Source: NIOZ-UU13 sp964417935 (lineage in GTDB: Bacteria; Planctomycetota; Phycisphaerae; Sedimentisphaerales; Anaerobacaceae). From it: a DNA stretch of 64,000 nt. This document shows, piece after piece, positions 54,906-62,851 of this stretch (positions within the stretch are counted from its first letter, which is position 1; each line of letters starts with the position of its first letter). The notes beneath the pieces are model-generated. The model did no database searches and had not been told where the DNA came from. It was given only the letters and a program-made list of their open reading frames with translations. A program made the position numbers and the translations under genes. Location: contig CAYQKF010000009.1 of NCBI GenBank assembly GCA_964417935.1, positions 1 to 64,000 on the forward strand, written 5' to 3'.

Positions 54906-55733
54906 ATGAATGTCTTAGAAAAAGAAATGATGGTGTTGTTAAAAGACCTAAAGGAAAATCACGATGTCATTTTCATCAAAGCAGAATTTGAAGCTGAGGC
55001 ATCAAGGATGATTGAGCTGTCGCGGCTTAAAGAAGTTACCACTGATGTTGGTCTGCCTTTGATAATGAAAATAGGCGGAGTGGAAGCCGTTACGGATATT
55101 TATAATTGTTTGATTATAGGCGTAGCCGGAATTGTGGCTCCCATGGCAGAAACGCCGTATGCGGTGTCAAAATTTCTCGATGCAATACTGACTTTCGTTC
55201 CACCTGATAATCGCGAAGATATTGAGTTTGCGGTCAATATTGAAACAATAACAGCCTATAAGAATATTGATGAGATTCTAAATCTTGAAAAAATAGGTCT
55301 GCTCACCGGCATAATGGTAGGAAGAAGTGATTTTACTTCTTCAATGGACCTTGACCAAAGTAGTGTAAACAGCAAAGAGATGTTTGATATGTGTAAAGAT
55401 ATCTTTAAAAAGGCAAAAGCAAAAGGCTTGAAAACTACTTTGGTAGGGAAAATCCTGTTAGATGCAATTCCATTTCTAAAACAACTATATCAGATGAGTT
55501 TGATGGATAAATTTGAAACCAGAAAGGTAGCTTTTAAGAATACGGCATTAGACAAGAATATAGAAGACGGCATAATTAAAGCCGTTGAGTTTGAACTCCT
55601 TTGGTTAAAAAGCAAAAAAAGATATTATTCAAGAGCAAAAGTTGAAGATGATGCCAGGATTGAGAGATTAGAAAAACATCTTCAAGATGTAAAATCGATC
55701 TCTAAATCCCTTCGAGGAGATCTTGTCGCATAG
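54906..55733 (+). CDS. HpcH/HpaI-family aldolase/citrate-lyase-like enzyme
   Basis: A 275-residue TIM-barrel aldolase. I-V-A-P-M-A-E-T-P near residue 80, E-F-A-V-N-I-E-T near 115 (metal Glu) and M-V-G-R-S-D-F-T near 140 (metal Asp) are the family's sites. It lies 12 bases after the ThDP enzyme, so both probably act on the same sugar or on its two- or three-carbon partner. The exact reaction cannot be named. Confidence 0.75.
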   Translation: MNVLEKEMMVLLKDLKENHDVIFIKAEFEAEASRMIELSRLKEVTTDVGLPLIMKIGGVEAVTDIYNCLIIGVAGIVAPMAETPYAVSKFLDAILTFVPPDNREDIEFAVNIETITAYKNIDEILNLEKIGLLTGIMVGRSDFTSSMDLDQSSVNSKEMFDMCKDIFKKAKAKGLKTTLVGKILLDAIPFLKQLYQMSLMDKFETRKVAFKNTALDKNIEDGIIKAVEFELLWLKSKKRYYSRAKVEDDARIERLEKHLQDVKSISKSLRGDLVA

Positions 55734-55864
55734 AACAGGTGAAATATTGAATGAGTTTTGTGGATGGCTCATTAAATAAAGACCTGTTGTACTTCACACG
55801 GGATGAACATGACTTCGGCCTGTAAAGCGGTGCGGTAAGCTGTTGGGGCGCGAGAGAAACTTTG

Positions 55865-56530
55865 ATGCATGCAGATCTAACCGATTTCTCTATAAAAGTG
55901 AAGGGATACTACGAAGACAAAAGGCAAGAAATGCTGAAGTATATCCCGGAAGGCATCAAAACGAGTCTGGAGTTCGGCTGTGGATTTGGTCGTTTTTCTG
56001 CCCTGATCAAGGAAAAATTTGGGACAGAGACTTGGGCAGTTGAGATAGATAAGCAGGCTGCCCAGGAAGCAGAAAAAAAGTTGGACAAGGTGATTAATGC
56101 AGAAGCGTTTGAGTCACTTAAGAATATACCAGATAAAGAGTTCGACTGCGTTATTTTCAATGACATTTTGGAACACTTGGTCGATCCATACTCATTACTG
56201 ATCTCGGTGAAAAAGAAACTCACCGATGATGGTGTGATCGTAGCGTCTATTCCTAACGTTAGGTACTGTCGGAACTTTTTTGATTTTGTAATAAAGGGAA
56301 CCTGGGATTATTCGGATGGGGGCACATTAGACAAGACACACTTACGATTTTTTACGTACAAGAGCATATTAAAAATGTTTGAGCATCTTGGTTTTGAAGT
56401 TTTATTGATGGAGGGGATACAACCGACAAAGAATAAAATGTTCAGACTGTTGAATATACTGCTTTTCAAAAAATTGGAAGACTTAAAGTACTTCCGATTT
56501 GCTATCGTAGCAAGGCCGAGGAAAAGGTGA
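55865..56530 (+). CDS. SAM-dependent methyltransferase
   Basis: A 221-residue class I methyltransferase: L-E-F-G-C-G-F-G-R-F binds SAM and F-N-D-I-L-E-H-L follows. It resembles sugar C- or O-methyltransferases in capsule loci. A short unexplained frame lies in the 130-bp gap before it. Its last codons overlap the acyltransferase start (GTGA). Confidence 0.75.
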   Translation: MHADLTDFSIKVKGYYEDKRQEMLKYIPEGIKTSLEFGCGFGRFSALIKEKFGTETWAVEIDKQAAQEAEKKLDKVINAEAFESLKNIPDKEFDCVIFNDILEHLVDPYSLLISVKKKLTDDGVIVASIPNVRYCRNFFDFVIKGTWDYSDGGTLDKTHLRFFTYKSILKMFEHLGFEVLLMEGIQPTKNKMFRLLNILLFKKLEDLKYFRFAIVARPRKR

Positions 56531-57591
56531 GCGTTTCTATAAACATGTCCCATTCTCTAAAAGACAGAGACCTATCCTTTGATGCGTTTAGGGGATTTGC
56601 AATAATCGCCGTCGTTGCCATTCATGCTATCCCGTGGCCGTGGTATCGGGATTATACTGTTCTTTCTTATCGACAGTTGTTGAACTTTGCGGTTCCGGCG
56701 TTCCTTTTCATTTCAGGTTACTGGATGTCAAAAAAACCAATCGGCTCATTGAAAGATTATCAAATCTTTTTGCGAAGAAGATTTTCAAGGATTCTTGTTC
56801 CATACTTATTCTGGTCAACTGTCTATCTTGGATATGAAACCATCAAGGTACATGACTATAACGTTACGCAATTGTTATGCAGTTTCTTAACGGGGGAAGC
56901 TAGCATACAATTTTATTTTATCATAATACTAACTCAATTGTATATATTAACCCCGTTCTTAAACGATTTAAATCGTAAGCCGTACGGATTCATATCTGTT
57001 CTTATATTCAATTTGATAGTTCTTATTATACTTTACTTTCTTAGACTGTACAGTCCTACGTTTGAAAATGACTTTCATAATTTTTTTCATGAATTAGCTT
57101 TCTCCTGGATCATTTTTTATCAAATTGGCCTGTTGATTGGAAATAAAGATAATAAGATGTTTGATTCCCGAAGTATACCCCCTATTATTTTGATTACAGT
57201 TTTGTCTTTCCTGGTGATTTCAGAGTGGGAAGCGATAACAATATCGTCACACTTCAATAACTGGCTTATGGCTATTTGTGCTCTGAAACTTTCCTCGTTT
57301 ATGTATTCTGTGTGTATCATTTCTGGTTTTCTTATTTTAAGGGAACGTCTTAAGACTTGGCCGAGAGTCTTGGTCCTCCTCGGCAATTATTCCTTCGGTA
57401 TTTTTCTTATACACATGATTATTCTTCGTGGGATTGCCAAGGTTCTCCACAAAATCGATGCAATCTATTCCTTTCAGGTATTGTATGGATTTATTGTTGT
57501 TTTCACAACGTTAGTCATATGTTGCTTTTTGATCGCTATTACCCGCAAACTCCTCCCGAAGTCTTTTTATAGTAAGATATTAGGTTTTTGA
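56527..57591 (+). CDS. Acyltransferase family 3 membrane protein
   Basis: A 354-residue integral membrane acyltransferase with about 10 helices. Family features are F-D-A-F-R-G-F-A-I-I near residue 20, V-V-A-I-H-A with the catalytic-type His, and G-N-Y-S-F-G-I-F-L-I-H near residue 285. It would O-acetylate or succinylate the polysaccharide. The GTG start overlaps the preceding stop. Confidence 0.85.
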   Translation: MSVSINMSHSLKDRDLSFDAFRGFAIIAVVAIHAIPWPWYRDYTVLSYRQLLNFAVPAFLFISGYWMSKKPIGSLKDYQIFLRRRFSRILVPYLFWSTVYLGYETIKVHDYNVTQLLCSFLTGEASIQFYFIIILTQLYILTPFLNDLNRKPYGFISVLIFNLIVLIILYFLRLYSPTFENDFHNFFHELAFSWIIFYQIGLLIGNKDNKMFDSRSIPPIILITVLSFLVISEWEAITISSHFNNWLMAICALKLSSFMYSVCIISGFLILRERLKTWPRVLVLLGNYSFGIFLIHMIILRGIAKVLHKIDAIYSFQVLYGFIVVFTTLVICCFLIAITRKLLPKSFYSKILGF

Positions 57592-57703
57592 CGGAGAGAT
57601 ATCTATTATTATGACAAGCCCGGAGATGTTCTGGAAGGAAGTATTGGGTTAACTATAGCTTCTATTCTTACATTTTTCCTCTGGAATAGAAAGGGTGAAT
57701 TCA

Positions 57704-58441
57704 ATGTCATTTTATTCAGTTGCCAAGACAATTTACAAAACAGTATTGCCGAATGCCGTGCGCAAGGCGATTTTCAGAATTATGCCGAAATCTTTGAAAC
57801 TGATGAGACATTCCTTTATCCGTAAGCTGGAAAAATCGGCAGAGTATGACGAGCTCTATGATGAAAAATACTAAACTGATGGTTTAGACGCAACATACAG
57901 AAAATCGTGTGAAGTGATTGCCGAGAGTATTGTGAAGGTTTTTGCTCCTAAATCAGTTGTTGATGTAGGTTGTGGGCCCGGGCAATTGCTTTTGGCACTA
58001 AAAGAGCGAGGAGTCATCTGTCGCGGACTTGAGTATTCTTCTGCGGCACTTAAAATCTGCCGCAAAAATGCTTTGGACGTCACTATGTGTGATATTCGAC
58101 ATGATACACTACCGAAGGATTCCGATGCTGATCTCGTTGTCAGTACTGAGGTTGCTGAGCACTTATCGGAAAATTACGCAGATCGTTTTGTCGACATCCT
58201 TTGTTCGATAGCTGATAACGTGATAATAACAGCTGCAGAACCAGCCGTTACTTACATTGGAGACCATACGCACGTTAATGAGCAACCTAAAGAATACTGG
58301 ATCAACAAATTTGCGCATAGAGGCCTCAAATACAATGAGGCTATCACGACTCAATTTCGTACAGAATGGAAGAAAGCTGAAATCAAGCCGTGGTTCATTC
58401 AGCATCTGATGATATTCCAAAAAGAACAGTGTAGTTCATAA
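57704..58441 (+). pseudogene. Methyltransferase gene interrupted by an ochre codon
   Basis: From ATG 57704 one frame runs to the stop at 58439-58441 with a single internal TAA at 57872-57874 (codon 57). Around it the frame reads D-E-L-Y-D-E-K-Y-*-T-D-G, where Y is expected, so a TAT or TAC to TAA change fits. The downstream half is a SAM-binding domain (V-V-D-V-G-C-G-P-G-Q-L-L) and could be translated alone from GTG 57914 as 175 residues. The stop overlaps the next ATG (TAATG). Either a pseudogene or a two-part gene. Confidence 0.65.
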
Positions 58442-59406
58442 TGAAGGCAGTACAAATTCACAAGTATGGTGGGCCAAGAGTGCTAACCTACGAAGATGCA
58501 CCACAACCTGAACCGAAGGAAGAGGAGTTGCTAATTCGCATTCATGCGACCAGTGTCAATCCCGCTGATTGGCAAATACGCTCCGGCAGACGCTTTAAGC
58601 TAAAAAAACCATTTTCACTGATTCTGGGTTTTGATGTATCGGGAGTTATTGAGTCGGTGGGCAATAGCGTTGCTAACTTCAAGGTAGGAGACGCGGTGTT
58701 TGGCATGTTAGACATACGCAAGGGCGGCGCTTATGCAGAGTATGTTGCCGCCCCAGCTACGAATTTTGCGCGCAAACCTTGCAGTCTTGACCATATCCAG
58801 GCAGCGGCTCTTCCGTTGGTTGCACTAACCGCATGGCAGGCACTATTTGATGCTGGAGAATTATCAGCCGGGCAAAAAGTGCTCATACACGCTGCTGCCG
58901 GTGGTGTCGGTCATATTGCAGTACAGCTCGCTAAGTGGAAGGGGGCGTATGTAATTGGCACAGCGTCCGGCCACAACGAGAATTTTCTTCGCAAAATCGG
59001 TGTTGATGAGTTCATAAACTATAGAACAACCAAGTTTGAAGAGGTGGTTCGAGATGTTGACGTGGTCTTGGAGGCGGTCAATCGAGATATTCGTGTTGAG
59101 CGCCGTCGGGGAGAGACTCTCGAGCGGTCGTGGGGTGTTCTCAAGAAAGGCGGTGTTCTTATCTCTATTTGCGACACAAGCGTATCCAAAATCGCTGCGG
59201 CGTACGGCGTGCGTGGTAAATATATATTGGCGCAACCGAATACGGCACAGCTTACGGAGATTGCTACGTTGGCTGATGCGGGGTATGTAAAGCCTGCTAT
59301 CGAGACTGTACTACCTCTCAAAGAAGTGCGTAAAGCACATAAGCTAAGCCAGATGGGTCATACGCGAGGCAAGATCGTTCTGCAAGTAATTAAATCGGAT
59401 ATTTGA
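58441..59406 (+). CDS. Zinc-independent alcohol dehydrogenase/quinone oxidoreductase
   Basis: A 321-residue MDR-family reductase. I-H-K-Y-G-G, L-G-F-D-V-S-G-V-I near residue 60 and the nucleotide site A-A-A-G-G-V-G-H near 155 match the quinone-oxidoreductase subfamily, which lacks zinc ligands. In this locus it could reduce a keto-sugar intermediate. Coupled to the interrupted methyltransferase gene through TAATG. Confidence 0.8.
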   Translation: MKAVQIHKYGGPRVLTYEDAPQPEPKEEELLIRIHATSVNPADWQIRSGRRFKLKKPFSLILGFDVSGVIESVGNSVANFKVGDAVFGMLDIRKGGAYAEYVAAPATNFARKPCSLDHIQAAALPLVALTAWQALFDAGELSAGQKVLIHAAAGGVGHIAVQLAKWKGAYVIGTASGHNENFLRKIGVDEFINYRTTKFEEVVRDVDVVLEAVNRDIRVERRRGETLERSWGVLKKGGVLISICDTSVSKIAAAYGVRGKYILAQPNTAQLTEIATLADAGYVKPAIETVLPLKEVRKAHKLSQMGHTRGKIVLQVIKSDI

Positions 59407-60546
59407 ATGGACAAAACACAAAATTCTATCCCAGATATGTCGGCTAACCCACGCGTATGTATGTTCTCCCAGCGTCAGTTGGAGAGACTCGTTTCGAGGT
59501 GTGCTGAGTACGAGTTCGAAGATCTGATCTGCGAGATCGACGATGTCGAAATGCTAACCCCCAAGCCATATCGTTCGTTCGCAGTCGGCCAAAAGGTTAC
59601 AAATCAACTTGCACGACGTGTGTCTATTGCTTCTGTTAATCCTGGTGTCCGGAAGTTAAACCTAAACAAGAACTACGACCTTTTTATTATGATATGTCAG
59701 TTTCCACGTGATTTGCTCTCGCTAAATGCAATCAAAGGATGGAAGCAACACTGTCGAACCTCTGTATGTTGGCTCGCAGAGCTTTGGGCCAGAGAACTGA
59801 ACGAGATTAAAGGTCATTTAAAAATTCTGTCCAAATTTGACTATGTCATTATCCCTTGCAGTGGGAGTGTTGAACAAATCAGAGAAGCTATCCGTGCTAA
59901 GTGTGTCTGCGTGATACCAGGCATCGACACGATTCGATTCTGCCCATATCCAAATCCTCCAGTTCGTTCTATCGATGTTTACAGCATGGGACGCAAATCG
60001 TTGATAACACATCAGGCCCTGCTGAGGATGGCTGAACAAAGACAGATTTTCTACATCTATGACACGTTTGGGGGTATGAAGACGCTTCTTCCACGGGACC
60101 ATCGTATTTTGCTGGCAAATATCGCTAAACGAAGCCGTTACTTTATAGCGAACGCCCCCAAAATCGATAAGCAATCCGAGACCGGTGGGCAAACTGAAAT
60201 CAGTTATCGTTTCTTTGAGGGAGCAGCTTCCGGTGCCGTTATGATAGGAGAAACAGGTGAGAACGAGCCCTTCAAAAAGCGCTTTGACTGGCCCGATGCA
60301 GTGATCCATGTGCCTTACGATACGGTGGACATCGCCGAAATTTTGGCCGACCTTGACTCGCAGCCAGAGCGGCTGGCCGAAATCCGCAAGAAGAGTGTCG
60401 TCCAGTCTCTCCTACGTCATGACTGGGTTTACCGATGGCGGGTAATTCTGGATATGGTCGGCCTTAAACCAAGACCTGCTCTTATCGCCAGAGAGGAGCG
60501 CTTAAAAAAGCTCGCTGAGGATGTTACAAAGGCCTCATCCTCATAA
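59407..60546 (+). CDS. Glycosyltransferase (CgeB/GT4-like)
   Basis: A 379-residue probable GT-B glycosyltransferase. A Rossmann-like N-half with V-C-M-F-S-Q-R-Q and a C-half with the Y-R-F-F-E-G-A-A-S-G-A-V-M-I motif near residue 270 match the CgeB/GT4 donor site. It starts immediately after the oxidoreductase stop. The donor sugar is unknown. Confidence 0.7.
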   Translation: MDKTQNSIPDMSANPRVCMFSQRQLERLVSRCAEYEFEDLICEIDDVEMLTPKPYRSFAVGQKVTNQLARRVSIASVNPGVRKLNLNKNYDLFIMICQFPRDLLSLNAIKGWKQHCRTSVCWLAELWARELNEIKGHLKILSKFDYVIIPCSGSVEQIREAIRAKCVCVIPGIDTIRFCPYPNPPVRSIDVYSMGRKSLITHQALLRMAEQRQIFYIYDTFGGMKTLLPRDHRILLANIAKRSRYFIANAPKIDKQSETGGQTEISYRFFEGAASGAVMIGETGENEPFKKRFDWPDAVIHVPYDTVDIAEILADLDSQPERLAEIRKKSVVQSLLRHDWVYRWRVILDMVGLKPRPALIAREERLKKLAEDVTKASSS

Positions 60547-60639
60547 TCGCACATTTCCGATTTTGTGCCATAAATGACCGTTACTGGATACAAATCTCGG
60601 GAGCGGGTGATATAAATATATGGATACAGGCTATAATTG

Positions 60640-62700
60640 ATGAATAAACAGTCTGTCAAAAAACAGAAAATCAAAGCTGTAATCCTGGTGGGCAGTCGTG
60701 ATTTCGGCAGGTGTTCGATGGCATCGCATTTGCCAACAGCCCTGTGGCCGGTAGTGGGAAAACCCGCCTTAGAACATCTGCTTACTTCTTTAGCCAATCA
60801 AGGCATAAAACAGGTTGTAATCTGTTCCAATAGTGATGGTTCCTTGCTTGCTGAATCAATTCACGCTGATAATCGTTTGGAGTTGAGGTTCCTTGACGAA
60901 TCGCTGCCATCTGGCACCGCAGGATGTATTCGTGATGCTGCCAGCGGCCAAACAGATGCATTAGATTCCCGCTCCCACTCTTGTCTTCGACAAGAAGACG
61001 TGGGGGCGGGCACCTTTTTAATATTCCCTGCCAGTCTGATAAATCCCCCGAAAATCGATATGCTGTTAAGTGCTCACCGTGACGGCCAGTCCGATTTGAC
61101 TGTGATGTTGAATCCCGGCGGCCCGAACGGCGCACAGATGGGAGAAACATCCGGAATCTATGTCTGCAGCCCCAGTGTACTGGATTACATTCCGAAGGAA
61201 GGCTATTTCGATATAAAGGAAGGCTTAATTCCTGAAATGCTCCGTGCCGGCAAAACCATCCACGCGGCCAGGTTACCAAATCATGCTGGCAATTTTCGAG
61301 ATCGGCAAGGATACCTGCATGCCATTGCCAATTATCTTGGAAGTGCCCCAAAACTAAATGCAGATTTGAAACTCTGTAAGGGCACCGATTCACAAACTGT
61401 CTGGATGGGAACCGAAACGAAGGTTGACCCGGAAGCGCGAATTTGCGGGCCGGTCGTTATTATGAATGGCACCACAGTTTCAAAAGACGCGGTTATTTTC
61501 GGACCGACGATAGTCGGAAATAATGTTACCATCGGCAGAAACAGCGTTGTGGTAAATAGTATGATATGGGACGGTGCACAAGTAGGACCAAATTGCCAAA
61601 TCCAGCGATGCGTGATAGGCAACCGTGCAGTTGTTCGAACTAATACCAGCGTGGAAGAAAAATCTATACTATTCGAACCAAAAGGGATACTGGAACATCC
61701 GGTCAGCCGAGCATTAGAAGTTGCAACAAGTAATGCAAGTAGATTACAGCACGTTTTGCAGACGCAGCTTGATAAAATTAGCGATAAATTACCGACTTGG
61801 GCTCAGTCACGCAAAGCAACGATAGTTTCCTTGCTTGCGGGCAGTCTCGCTCTAATTGCCTTTCTTTGGTCCTATTGGCCTGGTCTTGCAGACCTTTGGA
61901 GTCTATGGCAAAGAAGCGATGAATACTCCAGCGGTCTCTTAGTTCCTTTTCTGGCTGTTTATATCTTGTGGTCGAGACGTCACGACCTTGCTCAGTGCCG
62001 GATAAGGCCTTCTATTTGGGGTCTGTTTGCCTTCATAGCGGCCCAGGCAGTCAGACTTTTCGGCCTATTCTTTATGTACAGCTCGGCAGAAAGATTATCT
62101 GTTGTCCTGACTATTGCCGCATTGGTGCTGCTTCTGTTCGGCTGGCAGCTTCTCAGAAAAGTATCTACCGTACTACTGTTCCTGTGTTTAATGCTGCCCT
62201 GGCCCAACCGAATCCAGACTGCTGTAACACTGCCTCTGCAAGACTGGTCCACTTCGTCAGCCGTATTTTGCCTCGAGACGATAGGCTACAACGTTACACG
62301 GGAAGGCAATATTATCCATATTGGCCAGGCAACAGTCGCAGTCGCCGAGGCATGCAACGGCTTGAGGATGATTACCGCCTTCTTTGTCATTAGCGGATTG
62401 GTTGTCCTGCTGGTCAAACGAGCGTGGTGGGAAAAGCTTATCGTTCTGGCTTCAAGCCTGCCCATCGCCTTACTGTGTAACACCGTGCGGTTAGCAATCA
62501 CAGCGGTATTTTTCACAGTACTTGAAGGCGAATACTGGGAAAAAATATTCCACGACTTTGGCGGGTATGCGATGATGCCATTGGCCCTTGCGGCTATAGT
62601 TGCTGAGCTTTGGCTTTTGACAAAACTTACGATACTTCCAGACAAAGAAGAAGCAATAATAATCACACGGCAAATGGGTGAGGGACCTCAGACGCTATAA
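60640..62700 (+). CDS. Nucleotidyltransferase/left-handed-helix/exosortase fusion
   Basis: A 686-residue fusion. Residues about 10-240 are an NTP-transferase fold whose signature is degenerate: V-G-S-R-D-F-G-R-C where G-G-x-G-T-R-L is expected, and P-T-A-L instead of P-K. Residues about 250-345 are hexapeptide repeats of a left-handed beta-helix. From about 385 comes an integral-membrane exosortase with Cys572 (A-E-A-C-N-G-L-R), Arg617 (N-T-V-R-L-A-I-T) and His638 (F-H-D-F-G-G-Y), the catalytic triad of that family. Exosortases cleave C-terminal sorting signals and attach proteins to the envelope. ATG 60640 is preferred to TTG 60637. An in-frame palindrome is inserted at 60968-61010. Confidence 0.85.
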   Translation: MNKQSVKKQKIKAVILVGSRDFGRCSMASHLPTALWPVVGKPALEHLLTSLANQGIKQVVICSNSDGSLLAESIHADNRLELRFLDESLPSGTAGCIRDAASGQTDALDSRSHSCLRQEDVGAGTFLIFPASLINPPKIDMLLSAHRDGQSDLTVMLNPGGPNGAQMGETSGIYVCSPSVLDYIPKEGYFDIKEGLIPEMLRAGKTIHAARLPNHAGNFRDRQGYLHAIANYLGSAPKLNADLKLCKGTDSQTVWMGTETKVDPEARICGPVVIMNGTTVSKDAVIFGPTIVGNNVTIGRNSVVVNSMIWDGAQVGPNCQIQRCVIGNRAVVRTNTSVEEKSILFEPKGILEHPVSRALEVATSNASRLQHVLQTQLDKISDKLPTWAQSRKATIVSLLAGSLALIAFLWSYWPGLADLWSLWQRSDEYSSGLLVPFLAVYILWSRRHDLAQCRIRPSIWGLFAFIAAQAVRLFGLFFMYSSAERLSVVLTIAALVLLLFGWQLLRKVSTVLLFLCLMLPWPNRIQTAVTLPLQDWSTSSAVFCLETIGYNVTREGNIIHIGQATVAVAEACNGLRMITAFFVISGLVVLLVKRAWWEKLIVLASSLPIALLCNTVRLAITAVFFTVLEGEYWEKIFHDFGGYAMMPLALAAIVAELWLLTKLTILPDKEEAIIITRQMGEGPQTL
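60968..61010. repeat. Palindromic insertion within the exosortase-fusion gene
   Basis: CCCGCTCCCAC and GTGGGGGCGGG form an 11-bp outer stem with one G-T pair; TTGTC-TTC-GACAA forms an inner hairpin. It is in frame and encodes an S-H-S-C-L-R-Q-E-D segment that does not look like part of the nucleotidyltransferase fold. It fits a REP-like element that has entered a coding sequence without breaking the frame. Confidence 0.55.
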
Positions 62701-62739
62701 AATGTGTTTTGGATCTGCCAGTGGCGGGCCATTCCCGCT

Positions 62740-62783
62740 CCCCGCTTTCGCGGGGACAAGTTTACCCCTGCTTCAAGCAGGGG
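62740..62783 (+). repeat. Dual-hairpin 3'-end element (copy 2)
   Basis: CCCCGC-loop-GCGGGG, ACAAGTTTA, then CCCCTGC-loop-GCAGGGG. It starts 40 bp after the exosortase-fusion stop. It shares the first hairpin, the ACAAGTTTA spacer and the overall plan with copy 1 at 10414-10456, in the same orientation relative to the upstream gene. Confidence 0.6.
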
Positions 62784-62851
62784 CGAAAGATTGCAAAATA
62801 GGGATCGAACCCTGATTAGTATTACAAATCATTACCGGAGGAATACCAGAA

